Of a stretch of 64,000 nt of DNA, positions 48,767 through 58,626 are shown piece after piece (position 1 is the first letter of the stretch; the number at the start of each line of letters is the position of its first letter). Source of the DNA: a virus. A program made the position numbers and the translations under genes. A model generated the notes under the pieces. The model saw only the letters and a list, made by a program, of their open reading frames with translations, had not been told where the DNA came from and did no database searches. Location of the stretch: positions 62,001 through 126,000 of the IMG/VR virus record IMGVR_UViG_3300027608_000014; one strand, 5' to 3'.

Positions 48767-50211
48767 AAGCCAGCGGATATTACGATAAAAAATATCAGGA
48801 GTGCATGGTTGCCCATGTTCTCCGGTCCAAGAGAATGATTGAGGCTATGATAGCCGGTCAGATATCTCCGAACGACTTTGACCTGAATATTCATAAATCC
48901 ATTATTACAGCGGCTATAGAAGTTCTGCAGACAATGGGCAGTACTGAGATAGTTCCTCTTACGGCTCTGATGGTGCCTCTTCGCTTGATGATCACAGCTG
49001 ACATCGTTAAAATCGATGAGGTTCCTGCTCTTAAGGTTGCTCTGGCCAACATGTATAGTATGGAGCTGGCTCCTAACTATTACGAGAAGGGGCTTAGAGA
49101 GTTCCTCAAGCAGCAACGAGTTCTTCGCGCTTATAATACGGCAAGTATTGGAGACATCGACGCACTGCAGGCCAACCTAGAGAACGCTATTGCAAGCTCT
49201 AGTTTTGGGATTGGGGTTACCCACAGGCCTCTACTTGATGTTCAATTGGGTGAGCCGGAAATTCCGGTTCCCTGCGGAATATCCAGCATCGACCAAAGAA
49301 TGAAGGGCGGGCTTGGCCTTAAGCGGTCTATGCTTATTTGCGCCTTTACCGGGATGGGTAAAACAGCCCTGGCCATCAACTTTGCACTGGCGTCTGCCTT
49401 GCAGGGGTTTCCTTCTCGCATCGTCCAGACAGAGCTACCTAAAGAGGAGATGAATCAACGCATGCTGTCTTGTGCTGCCAGGTACAGTTACGACCTGGTT
49501 CAATTTAGCGATGCAGACGAGGATGACATCTTAGGTCTTGGAACTGAATTCGATCCTGGAATTAGTAGAGATCAGATTCGACGCAACATCCAGGAAAGGT
49601 TGGCTCGAATCCCTGCTCGTCTCCTTGGTAACTACGGCCTATACGACTTCTCAGAGAAGACTTGTACGATCCAATTGATTGCCGATGAACTACATCGAGA
49701 CCAAGATCTTAACCCGGAGAATCCGCCTAGGGTTCTCGACGTTGACTGGCTGGAGTGTATCGATCTTCCGCCAACCAATAATCGAGAAAAGCAAATCCAA
49801 TCTATTAAGATTCAAGACCTTAGGCATAAACTTGAGAAAACCAGTGAGCTGTTCACTAGACTATGCGTCAATGAAAACGTCGCTGGCCGAATGTACACTC
49901 AATCCGACTTTGCGGCTGAAGGCAAATCAGTAGTAAAGATGTCCAACAAGAGTGAGGGTAAGGGCGCCTCCAGACGCTACTCGTGGTTCTTGGGCGCAGG
50001 TGCCTCAAACGATGAGTTGAAAAGAAATATTTTAACAATTACAGCCGGTAAGGCCAGAAATGGTCGGCTCTTCAGTACGAAAATTAAGAGGGCTCTCCAT
50101 GAGCAGCGCTTTGAAGATATGGCCGCTCATGAAGAATGGGTGGAGATCGACAATGTAATGCGAGAGCTTGATGGCAATCAGTTTGCCCCAATAATAAACT
50201 CAACACTATGA
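48757..50211 (+). CDS. DnaB-like replicative helicase
   Basis: A 484-residue protein: helical N-terminal domain (about 1-150), linker, then RecA-fold ATPase with GISSIDQRMKGGL, Walker A FTGMGKTALA near 203-212, IVQTELPKEEMNQR (H1a-like) and Walker B VLDVDWLEC near 330. Arg finger region at the end. It unwinds DNA at the fork with the primase encoded at 50646. Confidence 0.85.
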   Translation: MSLKASGYYDKKYQECMVAHVLRSKRMIEAMIAGQISPNDFDLNIHKSIITAAIEVLQTMGSTEIVPLTALMVPLRLMITADIVKIDEVPALKVALANMYSMELAPNYYEKGLREFLKQQRVLRAYNTASIGDIDALQANLENAIASSSFGIGVTHRPLLDVQLGEPEIPVPCGISSIDQRMKGGLGLKRSMLICAFTGMGKTALAINFALASALQGFPSRIVQTELPKEEMNQRMLSCAARYSYDLVQFSDADEDDILGLGTEFDPGISRDQIRRNIQERLARIPARLLGNYGLYDFSEKTCTIQLIADELHRDQDLNPENPPRVLDVDWLECIDLPPTNNREKQIQSIKIQDLRHKLEKTSELFTRLCVNENVAGRMYTQSDFAAEGKSVVKMSNKSEGKGASRRYSWFLGAGASNDELKRNILTITAGKARNGRLFSTKIKRALHEQRFEDMAAHEEWVEIDNVMRELDGNQFAPIINSTL

Positions 50212-50645
50212 ACTTGAATACAACAGCATTCACACATGAACAGGCACAAGCGATCGCTTTAGTAGCACACGCCGGTCAACTCAGAAGAGATGGCGTCACA
50301 CCTTACGCTAATCATCTACAAGCGGTGGTTGGCAAACTAGAGGGTAACGATGCCAAGTGCGTTGCGTGGCTACATGATGTTCTTGAGGATACGGCTCTAA
50401 CTGAGCAGGATCTCTGCGACAAAGAGGTGCCTGAGCATATAATTGCGGCCATCAAGTTGCTGACTAAGAAGTCCAATCAGTCCTACGAGGACTATCTCAA
50501 GGGTATTACAGAATCTACTCTGGCAATCACTGTCAAGATGTCCGATATGATGCACAATCTGAGTGATACTCCGACTAATAAGCAAAAGGAAAGGTATGAA
50601 AAGGGTCTAAAGTTCTTTTGGGATTTTTTGGCATCGTCAATTTAA
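50208..50645 (+). CDS. MESH1/SpoT-type HD hydrolase
   Basis: A 145-residue protein: AHAGQLRRDGVTPYANHLQAV, WLHDVLEDT and VKMSDMMHNLSD match the HD hydrolase part of RelA/SpoT and small alarmone hydrolases such as MESH1. It would cleave (p)ppGpp or a related nucleotide and so counter a host stringent response. Start overlaps the helicase stop (ATGA). Confidence 0.8.
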   Translation: MNLNTTAFTHEQAQAIALVAHAGQLRRDGVTPYANHLQAVVGKLEGNDAKCVAWLHDVLEDTALTEQDLCDKEVPEHIIAAIKLLTKKSNQSYEDYLKGITESTLAITVKMSDMMHNLSDTPTNKQKERYEKGLKFFWDFLASSI

Positions 50646-51731
50646 ATGTTAAGCCTAACAAAAGTTCGAAGACGATTTCCTGAGGCTCGTCCGGGATATG
50701 GTCGCAATGGCTTAGAGTTTACAATTAACTGTCCAGAGTTTCATCGTAAGGGCGGCATTTACAAAATGCAGATCAATGCAGAAACTGGTGTTTATCATTG
50801 TCATGATTGCGGAAACTCTGGTAGTGCCGTACATAGGTGGTTTGATGGCCCAGAGGACATGATCGAAGCATTGGCGATCGAACGTGACCAAGACATGGCC
50901 ACGCACCTCGCCCAGTCGGTACAGGAACGCAGGGGTAACTTTGTGAGGCGTGGCGGAGCCGTCTGGGAAGACGACGTTCCGTCACCAGGTCACCTCATTC
51001 CATTCAGGGAACTTCCCGACGACCATCCCGCAGTACGTTACTTAGCTAATCGAAAATATAACATTGAAGAAATTCGAGAGTTTGATCGAGGTCAGCAACT
51101 GTTTTATTGCGACAAGCAGGCACGGCCATTTCGATGTGGAACGACCAAAGGTAGGCTTATCTTCCCCATCTACATGAGTGATAATCTTAAGGGGTGGCAG
51201 GCCCGAAAAATCGACAGAACGACGATAAGCGAAGGCATTGTCACTCGAACTGTTTGGGATGGTGACTACTGGCATGAGACAAAGAAGAACAGTGATAACA
51301 AGTGGGCTGACCACGACGTTCCAAAGTACTTAACATGTCCCTTGATGGCTAGATCTGACGTTCTTTTCGGCTATGATCAGGCCAGAAGGGGGGATGAGCT
51401 AGTGGTCATTGTCGAGGGCCCACTAGATCAGATACGAGTTGGATACCCAAGTGTGGGAACGCTTGGAGCGGCAACTCAACACCAGCTTCAGCTGATTCAG
51501 CTATACTGGAAGACAGCAGTAATTTTGAGAGATCCCGAAATCAATCCTGAATCAGACAAATTCCAGAGAATACTAGCAAGCCTGCCCACAATGAGAACGT
51601 GTCACCTGGCCCTGCCAGAAAATAAGGACCCCGGAGACACTGAGTGTGAAGTGATCTGGGAGGAAATAATTAAAGAGATGAACAACTGTGACTATGATCT
51701 TCCCTCAGAACTAAATCCCGAAGCTAATTAA
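50646..51731 (+). CDS. DnaG-like primase
   Basis: A 361-residue protein. N-terminal zinc site (CPEFH...CHDCGNSG, about 29-61) as in phage primases; catalytic TOPRIM segment VVIVEGPLDQIRVG near 256 with Glu and later acidic residues (LRDPEIN). It makes RNA primers for replication. Sits between the helicase-HD pair and the DnaE genes. Confidence 0.85.
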   Translation: MLSLTKVRRRFPEARPGYGRNGLEFTINCPEFHRKGGIYKMQINAETGVYHCHDCGNSGSAVHRWFDGPEDMIEALAIERDQDMATHLAQSVQERRGNFVRRGGAVWEDDVPSPGHLIPFRELPDDHPAVRYLANRKYNIEEIREFDRGQQLFYCDKQARPFRCGTTKGRLIFPIYMSDNLKGWQARKIDRTTISEGIVTRTVWDGDYWHETKKNSDNKWADHDVPKYLTCPLMARSDVLFGYDQARRGDELVVIVEGPLDQIRVGYPSVGTLGAATQHQLQLIQLYWKTAVILRDPEINPESDKFQRILASLPTMRTCHLALPENKDPGDTECEVIWEEIIKEMNNCDYDLPSELNPEAN

Positions 51732-51744
51732 TCAATAATAGACC

Positions 51745-51990
51745 ATGAAAATAGAAGCAGAAAATCAACATCTTGACGCCCTTGTCTACGATATCGTTAA
51801 AGCTCATCACCTGACCGGTGGAGCAAACAAGGGGCAGATTATAGTCGGCGTCGAAAGCGCCATCGGCAAAGTGCCCAGCAAGAACATTGACTATACAATC
51901 AACTGGTGGATCAAAGAGAATGGCGTTAAGGTTGATTCTAACAGGATGTATCATCACATTGATTTTGATACCGAAGTGCCACTGCCGTGA
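51745..51990 (+). CDS. Small hypothetical protein
   Basis: An 81-residue protein, LDALVYDIVKAHHLTGG and YTINWWIKENGV; alpha/beta. Stop overlaps the next gene (ATGA-type overlap at 51987). Function unknown. Confidence 0.55.
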   Translation: MKIEAENQHLDALVYDIVKAHHLTGGANKGQIIVGVESAIGKVPSKNIDYTINWWIKENGVKVDSNRMYHHIDFDTEVPLP

Positions 51991-52850
51991 CCTGTCCCAG
52001 TTCGGCCCCACTCCACGTAATTCATGCACACTCCGTGAATTCAGTACTAGATGGAGCGGGGACGGTCGATGAGTATATTACCCACGTAAAAGACCACGGC
52101 CTTAACTTCCTGTCCCTTACCGAGCACGGCTATAATATTGGCTGGTATGAACTGGTCACTAAATGCGAGAAGGCAAACATCAAGCCATGCTGTGCCTGTG
52201 AGATCTATCTCATGCCAAGAGAGGATACTGTCTTTATACGCAAACCATTTAAGTTTTATCATCTGACCCTCCTGGCTCAGAATGAAATTGGATTTGCCAA
52301 TCTAAGGAGAATCAGTAACCTGTCATGGGGACCTGGAAGAGTAACCACAGCCTATGGGCATAGTAAGCCCCGAGCAACCTTTGAAGATCTTGAGATCTAT
52401 AATGAAGGAATTATCTGCGGCGCTGGCTGTATCGAGGGGCCGGTAGCCAAACATGTGATTCGTAATGAGCCTGATGAGGCCAAGAAAAATATGGCCCTAC
52501 TCAAAGCTATCTTCAAAGATAGACTGTTCATCGAGGTGATGCCGAATATAGTTAATCAGGACTTTGAGGAGGAAGTTATCGAGGTTGAAAACATTTGCGG
52601 GAAAAAGTATATCCTAGGAGTAAGTGACACTGTGATGACCTCAAAGGGAAGAATCACAATCGTAGAGGCAATGAAGCAGAATATCACTGAGATCTCTGAC
52701 CCCCTTCCACTGAGATCTAATTCTGAGGAGTTCTTGGACGAGCAGGAAAGGGAGATTAGACACGCTCCAGAGATGGGTTGTATTAGACCACCTGAGGTCG
52801 CGATGTCTGATTATCAGACCGTATGCCCTGAAAATGAACACGAAGACTAA
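51987..52850 (+). CDS. DnaE-type polymerase III alpha, N-terminal PHP part
   Basis: A 287-residue protein with a PHP domain start: LHVIHAHSVNSVLDG near 9-23, LTEHGYNIGWYELV near 43, CCACEIYLMP, HLTLLAQNEIGFANL and GIICGAGCIEG, all in DnaE order. Ends after ILGVSDTVMTSKGR. The catalytic domains are encoded separately at 53189. Several metal-binding His/Asp residues are kept, so the PHP may still bind metal. Confidence 0.8.
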   Translation: MTCPSSAPLHVIHAHSVNSVLDGAGTVDEYITHVKDHGLNFLSLTEHGYNIGWYELVTKCEKANIKPCCACEIYLMPREDTVFIRKPFKFYHLTLLAQNEIGFANLRRISNLSWGPGRVTTAYGHSKPRATFEDLEIYNEGIICGAGCIEGPVAKHVIRNEPDEAKKNMALLKAIFKDRLFIEVMPNIVNQDFEEEVIEVENICGKKYILGVSDTVMTSKGRITIVEAMKQNITEISDPLPLRSNSEEFLDEQEREIRHAPEMGCIRPPEVAMSDYQTVCPENEHED

Positions 52851-52855
52851 GCGAG

Positions 52856-53161
52856 ATGAAACTACCAATAGCACCACTAAGTAAAGAAGAAGTAAGAGAG
52901 GAAGTGCAGCAGAATGGAAGGATTATCTATGCGGTAAAGATGACCTTAGAGGACTTAATAGATGCCTGTCACAATGATGATTACCGTTATGGAATTGACG
53001 CCTTGGAGTCGTTGATCTGTGGTAAGATGGTTCCCTATGGAAATTGGCTGAAGGACATAAAGATTTCACTGATTGAGGTGAATTACAAACAACAGCTGAT
53101 TCTTCAGGTGGATGCTTATGCAGGGGATGTGATAGAGGAGCTTAAGGGCGAGGCGGATTGA
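52856..53161 (+). CDS. Small ORF between the two DnaE parts
   Basis: A 101-residue protein starting 6 nt after the PHP part. Acidic, alpha/beta (GRIIYAVKMTLEDLIDA, KISLIEVNYKQQLILQVD). It has no DnaE-like motif and no homing-endonuclease or intein motif that I can see. It may be a polymerase accessory or an insertion. Confidence 0.55.
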   Translation: MKLPIAPLSKEEVREEVQQNGRIIYAVKMTLEDLIDACHNDDYRYGIDALESLICGKMVPYGNWLKDIKISLIEVNYKQQLILQVDAYAGDVIEELKGEAD

Positions 53162-53188
53162 GTTCTGCGTTGCGTCGAACAATACAGA

Positions 53189-55975
53189 ATGAGAGTTAAG
53201 AGCTACACCGTTAAGAAGCAGGCCTTTCTAGGAAAGGAGTGCACTCCTCGTCACATGGATGGTGACATTCAGAAGGAGGGAAATATTGCCATGATGGCAT
53301 TTGCTGAAAAGCTTAAGATCCCGTTGCTGCTCACGCTAGACAGTCACTTCGTAAGGCCAGAGCATAAGTTCAGGCAAGACATCGCACTGATGTCTCAGCA
53401 GTTTCCATGGAAATTTAGTGGTAGCTACCACATTCAAACTCCAGATGAGGCATGGGCTAATTGGGTTCAGAGTCACGGCTGCGGTATCAAGTCTGAGTCC
53501 CAGTTCTGCGAGGCCCTGGAGAATAACCAGGCGGTCGTTGACATGATCGAGCCGGTGACATTCAAGAGGGAGTTTCATATCAGAGAGCCAGATCTGCCGA
53601 TCAGTATTAGTTCGCGTGATATGCCACGGAATGAAAAACTGAGAATGTTTATCATGACACTAATCCTTAAGTGTGGACGGATTCCCAGCGATGAACGGCG
53701 CCCAGCCTATATCACTCGACTTAATGACGAGCTTGAGGTCATTGCCAACAATCCCACGGTCAACTTCCTTCCGTACTTCGTCATCCTGTATGACATCTGT
53801 GAGTTCGCTCGAGAGAACGAAATTATGATGGGACCCGGTCGAGGCAGTGCTGCAGGATCTCTTCTTGCGTATCTACTCAAGATCACACACTTAGATCCTA
53901 TTGAGTTCGGGCTGTCCTTTGCTCGATTCCTGTCACTTGGACGTATCAATCGTGGGAAGTTTCCAGATATCGATCTGGACTTTGGCGATCCAAAGAAGAT
54001 CACTGATTGGCTATCACAAAAGTATCAAGGCGCCTTTGCGCGAATCAGCACCACAGGAACCATGAAGCTGAAAGGTGCCATAAGGGACGTAAGCCGAGCC
54101 CTCTTGGATACCAAGACCAACAAGTGCAACTCCGACAGAGTTGATATGGTGTGCGAAACTCTTCCTAAGGCTCAGCCCCCTAAGCTGGACTCTAAGAAGT
54201 TTCTCTACGGATACCAAGACGAACAAGGCGGTCACCTTGGTCAGTATGACATCAGCCATGAACTCAAAAGGTTCCTCGATGACTATCCAGCCGTCAAGGA
54301 GGGGCTAGATAGTGTGCTTGATATTCCTAGGTCTATGGGTAAGCATGCCAGCGCATACTGCCTATCAGACATTGACATTGCAGATGCCATTCCAATGTGC
54401 AATCTCAAGGATGAGGTATGCACACAGTTCACGATGAAGCCCATGGAAAGCCTAGGCTTCCTCAAGATCGACTTGCTGGGTGTAAATACTTTGAATGATA
54501 TTCAGGGGGCATTGTCCTTAATCAAGAAAAGAACGGGACTAAATATCGACCCATACAACTTCGATCACATTCCAATTGATGATCCAGAGGTCTTTCAGGA
54601 TTTTAGCGAGGGACGCACAGAGACCACTTTTCAGTTTAATACCTCGATCTCAACTAGTCTCTGCAGAAAGATTAAGCCCAAGGTCCTGCTCGACTTGTCT
54701 GCGATCACCGCTAATGGCCGTCCTGGAACAATGGAGGCATTGATGGAAGACGGACAGACGACGCTGATCAATGCCTGGGTTGACCGGCGAAATGGCAACA
54801 AGAGGGTAGAGTACTTGCACCCCGATCTGGTGGATATCCTTGAGGAGACTCAGGGCATCTTTACCTATCAGGAGCAAATGATGAGCGCCTTTCAGAAGTG
54901 CTGTGGCTTCTCAGAAGAACGATCTGACGTCGTTAGAGAGGTCATCGGTAAGAAAGACAAGGAGACAATGGACACTTTGATCCCTGAGATCAGGGAGATC
55001 CTTTGTAATCGTGGATGGGAGCCAGAGAGGTCAGCGGCATTTATCAGCGCCTGTCAGGCGGCTGCCGGATACTCTTTCAACAAGAGTCATAGCGCTTCCT
55101 ACGCATACCTTGGCTATATCTGTGGATGGCTCAAGCATCATTATCCACTAGAGTGGTGGACATCCGTTCTGAGTAATTCTAGTCCTGATGATCTCAGAGA
55201 CAGCGCTCACCTCTGCAAGGACTTCGTTGTTCCTCCTGATATCAATGACTCGGAGATGGAATTCTACATTATTGATTCCCGAAGAGAGAAGATCGTTTAC
55301 CCGCTGGGAATGATTCGATCGGTAAAGGCTGCTGGACTGGAGATCGTCGCCAAGAGACCTTACACATCTCTCGCCGACTTTTACGCCAGAGTCAATCATA
55401 GGGTCGTCAATCGTGGGGTTGTTGGTTGGCTGATTTGGGCCGGGGCCTTTGACAAATTATACCGACTTAGAGACGTCTCAGGACGTAATCAGATTTATCG
55501 GGACTACCTCAAGCTTCGCCCTGAGATCAAAGAGAAGGACTATCCGGAGGACCTGACTCCGCTGCAGATTCTAATCAGGCAGAACGAGGCTCTGCCTCTT
55601 AACTCGGCTCCGTTTAGTGACTTGATCAGGTCTGAGACCGGAAGGGAGATTGATACCCTAGAGAGGGCAATGTCAAAGCTTCCCGGTCAAACAGTCCATA
55701 TCGCTGGAGCTCTAACTGACTTTCATGCCTTTGTTCCCAAAAAGAACAAGAAGAATGAAATGATGTGCTTCCTTTACTTTGCTGATAAGTCGTCTACCGT
55801 CAAGGTGACAATGTTCAACAAGGCCTATGAGAAATACAAACAGCATCTGACAAAAGGAAACGTATTGGAAGTTATAGGAAAAGTTAATCGCTACAATGAT
55901 GAAACAGGCCTTGTAGCCGATAAGCTAGTTGCATACGGAGTCACATTCCCTGATGAAAGCGAGGTGGTCATTTAA
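53189..55975 (+). CDS. dnaE: DnaE-type polymerase III alpha, catalytic part
   Basis: A 928-residue protein. It begins with the last third of a PHP domain (GNIAMMAFAEKLKIPLLLT, then LDSHFVRPEH), then the polymerase core: MGPGRGSAAGSLLAYLL near 212, FPDIDLDFGD near 254 (catalytic Asp pair), HASAYCLSD near 386, KIDLLGVNTL near 424 and NKSHSASYAYLG near 631, and an OB-like C-terminus. It replicates the phage genome. The N-terminal PHP is supplied in trans from 51987, so the enzyme is split. Confidence 0.9.
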   Translation: MRVKSYTVKKQAFLGKECTPRHMDGDIQKEGNIAMMAFAEKLKIPLLLTLDSHFVRPEHKFRQDIALMSQQFPWKFSGSYHIQTPDEAWANWVQSHGCGIKSESQFCEALENNQAVVDMIEPVTFKREFHIREPDLPISISSRDMPRNEKLRMFIMTLILKCGRIPSDERRPAYITRLNDELEVIANNPTVNFLPYFVILYDICEFARENEIMMGPGRGSAAGSLLAYLLKITHLDPIEFGLSFARFLSLGRINRGKFPDIDLDFGDPKKITDWLSQKYQGAFARISTTGTMKLKGAIRDVSRALLDTKTNKCNSDRVDMVCETLPKAQPPKLDSKKFLYGYQDEQGGHLGQYDISHELKRFLDDYPAVKEGLDSVLDIPRSMGKHASAYCLSDIDIADAIPMCNLKDEVCTQFTMKPMESLGFLKIDLLGVNTLNDIQGALSLIKKRTGLNIDPYNFDHIPIDDPEVFQDFSEGRTETTFQFNTSISTSLCRKIKPKVLLDLSAITANGRPGTMEALMEDGQTTLINAWVDRRNGNKRVEYLHPDLVDILEETQGIFTYQEQMMSAFQKCCGFSEERSDVVREVIGKKDKETMDTLIPEIREILCNRGWEPERSAAFISACQAAAGYSFNKSHSASYAYLGYICGWLKHHYPLEWWTSVLSNSSPDDLRDSAHLCKDFVVPPDINDSEMEFYIIDSRREKIVYPLGMIRSVKAAGLEIVAKRPYTSLADFYARVNHRVVNRGVVGWLIWAGAFDKLYRLRDVSGRNQIYRDYLKLRPEIKEKDYPEDLTPLQILIRQNEALPLNSAPFSDLIRSETGREIDTLERAMSKLPGQTVHIAGALTDFHAFVPKKNKKNEMMCFLYFADKSSTVKVTMFNKAYEKYKQHLTKGNVLEVIGKVNRYNDETGLVADKLVAYGVTFPDESEVVI

Positions 55976-56047
55976 TGACTTAACAGAACTTTCTTCCGAC
56001 ACAAATGCAGTGAGTAACTTAACTAAATATAGAATAAACAATACCAA

Positions 56048-57361
56048 ATGTCACTAGACGTCAACGAAGAAGACAACAACAATTATGAAGGAAGCTTTCA
56101 CTACGGAGTTTTCAAAGACAATGTCAGAGTCCGACAGACTCTTAAAGACGGAGTAACCAGGCTGTGCGTCATGCCAGCATTCGGCGATCCCGGAGATCCA
56201 ATGAGCTGGATTCCGTACCGCAATGCAGATAGCAATCAGGACAGCAACGGCAATCATCTCTTCACTGCGTGGATTCGCCGATATTACGCCTACCAGTTTG
56301 TGGGCGCCAAGGGAAACCAGGGTCATTTCCTGGCTCCTAAAACCTTCGACTCCAATGCGATTGATCCAATCGCTCGAATGCTCGAGGTCGCCAAGAGAGA
56401 TCGTCGGTACTACGAGATTCTAGGCCTTGGTGAGGACGGAAAGAAAAGTCCTGATCCTGATGCGTTCATGAGTGTGCTCTTGCAGGGCGCTGATGAACTG
56501 TATGCGGTAAATGCAGTGTGCCTTAATCCGGCCCGAGAAGAAGACGAGGGAGTCTCCTGCATCTACACCCTCCGTAAGACAATGGTGAATGGTAAATTCG
56601 ACGTAAAGGAGACCGGCCTGCTTCATCAGCTTAACCTCAAGAACCGTGGAGTAGACGGCACTGTCGATCCTTCGGACTTTGCCAATTACTACTACTGGGG
56701 CGACATCACGGACATCGCAAAGCTGATTCCAATCAATGTCCTAAAGGTTCAGGTCAAGGGTGTATCTGGAAAGAAAAGCTTTCCGTACTTCAATGCAACC
56801 CCTGACGATAAGGCTCAGCCCATCACGGGCACTCGCAAGATGCTTGAGAGCAGATACTTCTTGGATGACTCCTTTAATTCAGATGTTGATCCGGCTGATA
56901 CTATTGAGCGACTAGTGGATATCTTTCGGGATTTTCCTGATCTTATTAAGAAGTCCTTCGAGAATCAGTTCCCTGGAATTGATAACCTGCTTCGTCAGAC
57001 TGGAATTATCTCTAGCTCCAAGGTTCACACTCCAAGTAGCAGGTATGAAAGCGAAGAGGTGGACGATCTAAGTCCAGCCAATTCAACATACCGTCCAGGT
57101 GAGTCTGCCTCTAAAAAGGTAGTCACTCCCAGTAAAGTTGATGATCTCCCAGCCCCCACTGGTCGATCCTTCAGCCCAAAGCTGACTGAGAAGGTTTACG
57201 CCCCTACGGCTACCGAGAGCCTTCCCGCTCCAATGATCAAGGAATCCAAGGCCCCTAAAGCCCCAGTCAAAACTCAGGCCGGAAACTCGGCCGCTCTAAA
57301 TGAAGAAGCTATGAAGGTACTCAAGGAACTTGACGACCTTGACCTCGACAGAGTGTCCTAA
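56048..57361 (+). CDS. Probable single-stranded DNA-binding protein
   Basis: A 437-residue protein. The N-terminal 270 residues are aromatic-rich and beta-like, compatible with an extended OB fold; the rest is a Pro/Ser/Lys linker ending LKELDDLDLDRVS, an acidic tip typical of ssDNA-binding proteins (gp32, SSB). Lies between the polymerase and the RecA-like gene. Assignment rests on context and tail. Confidence 0.55.
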   Translation: MSLDVNEEDNNNYEGSFHYGVFKDNVRVRQTLKDGVTRLCVMPAFGDPGDPMSWIPYRNADSNQDSNGNHLFTAWIRRYYAYQFVGAKGNQGHFLAPKTFDSNAIDPIARMLEVAKRDRRYYEILGLGEDGKKSPDPDAFMSVLLQGADELYAVNAVCLNPAREEDEGVSCIYTLRKTMVNGKFDVKETGLLHQLNLKNRGVDGTVDPSDFANYYYWGDITDIAKLIPINVLKVQVKGVSGKKSFPYFNATPDDKAQPITGTRKMLESRYFLDDSFNSDVDPADTIERLVDIFRDFPDLIKKSFENQFPGIDNLLRQTGIISSSKVHTPSSRYESEEVDDLSPANSTYRPGESASKKVVTPSKVDDLPAPTGRSFSPKLTEKVYAPTATESLPAPMIKESKAPKAPVKTQAGNSAALNEEAMKVLKELDDLDLDRVS

Positions 57362-57373
57362 GATAAAAGAATG

Positions 57374-57408
57374 CGGGGTTGTTCCACATGGAACAACCCC
57401 GATTTTCT
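57374..57408 (+). terminator. 12-bp terminator after the probable SSB gene
   Basis: CGGGGTTGTTCC (57374-57385), loop ACAT, GGAACAACCCCG (57390-57401), then ATTTTCT. Perfect stem. It excludes the longer frame of the next gene. Confidence 0.9.
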
Positions 57409-57414
57409 CTAAAT

Positions 57415-58626
57415 ATGGCAAGACCTAAAAAGAAAGTTGAATTGGTTTCAGGGGATATATCCATTGGAGATCTCAGCGGGCTGAGTGCAATGGAAAGATT
57501 CAGACTGATTAATGCAGATCGAATGGCAAAACAATTCCCAAAAAAACTACACGTCGCAGATCGAAAGTTTCTGATAATTCCAGACCTTGGTAATCAGTAC
57601 GCACTGGGACGAATTGGATACTGCATGGGTAGGATCAATTATATCCTCGCCGCAGAAGGCGCTAGCAAGACCTCGCGTCTGCTACACCTCTGTCGCTTGG
57701 CAATGGACCAGGGAGGCCTGGCATCAATCGTTGAGGCAGAGGGAGAGATCGACGAAGATATCGTCAGTTACTACCTTGGCCCCCACACTGAAGAGTTCCT
57801 AAAGAACATTTATCATCCAGATACCTTGGAAGAGGGAATGGAGATGAGCCGCACAATCCTCAAGAGCTACAAAGAGGTCGACCCAGACAATGAGCTAGTC
57901 AAGGTTCTTGGCTACGACAGCGTTGGTGGATCAGTCATGAAGCGTGCCCTGGAAGATGACAGGGAGATTGGTGATAACCGAGTTGGTGGTAGTGGCCTAT
58001 ACATGAGTGAGGCCGTGGGAACCATCAAGCATTTCTGTAAATCTACTGGAACACTGTGGGTAGTCCTAGGTCAGCTTCGAGAGAAAATCGAGACTGGCTT
58101 CAGTGGTCCTCCCAAGGCCTACCTGGAAAAGGTTACAGGTAAGGGCGGAAGCGCCCTGAACTTCGAGAGTGCTTATTGGGAAATCCTGCAACGCCAAGGT
58201 ACACTAAAAGACAGTGATGGAGCCAAGGATGGCTTCAGAACCAAGTCTACCTTTAAGAAGAACAAGCGTGGTATCCAATGGAGGGAGTATTTCTATGACA
58301 TTGAATTCTATCAAAATCTGAGTGGTATCACTCCGACAATGAACATGCTCTCCTTAGGCTCTATCTGCGGACTCAGGTCTAAGAATTACGGCAGTCAAGG
58401 TAAGCGGTTTTGGTGCGATGATCTAAACATGACAGAAGCCGACCGGCTTCCGATCAAGGACATGTACCAGATGATCCATTCGCCGTGCAACATTGGTCTC
58501 TTCCAAGAGGCCCTTGGAATCCGGAAGGACATGGAGAAGATGGGAACAGACCCAGAAGATGATGTTCCTAATCCGGTAGACGACGTACAGTCGCCTTGCA
58601 CTGCCAATCCAGATGTCGCTGAGTAA
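57415..58626 (+). CDS. RecA/UvsX-like recombinase with altered P-loop
   Basis: 403 residues from ATG 57415. A RecA-type core: ILAAEGASKTSRLLHL at about 79-94 sits where Walker A belongs but lacks the second Gly of GKT; SIVEAEGEIDEDIV, LGYDSVGGS near 168 (Walker B-like) and WVVLGQLREK near 220. Catalyses strand exchange on ssDNA coated by the upstream protein. Acidic C-terminus. Confidence 0.8.
   Translation: MARPKKKVELVSGDISIGDLSGLSAMERFRLINADRMAKQFPKKLHVADRKFLIIPDLGNQYALGRIGYCMGRINYILAAEGASKTSRLLHLCRLAMDQGGLASIVEAEGEIDEDIVSYYLGPHTEEFLKNIYHPDTLEEGMEMSRTILKSYKEVDPDNELVKVLGYDSVGGSVMKRALEDDREIGDNRVGGSGLYMSEAVGTIKHFCKSTGTLWVVLGQLREKIETGFSGPPKAYLEKVTGKGGSALNFESAYWEILQRQGTLKDSDGAKDGFRTKSTFKKNKRGIQWREYFYDIEFYQNLSGITPTMNMLSLGSICGLRSKNYGSQGKRFWCDDLNMTEADRLPIKDMYQMIHSPCNIGLFQEALGIRKDMEKMGTDPEDDVPNPVDDVQSPCTANPDVAE

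Noticed and set aside
51745-53161. Intein or homing endonuclease splitting DnaE
   Set aside because: Neither the small ORFs nor the ends of the DnaE parts show intein splice motifs, LAGLIDADG, GIY-YIG or HNH signatures.
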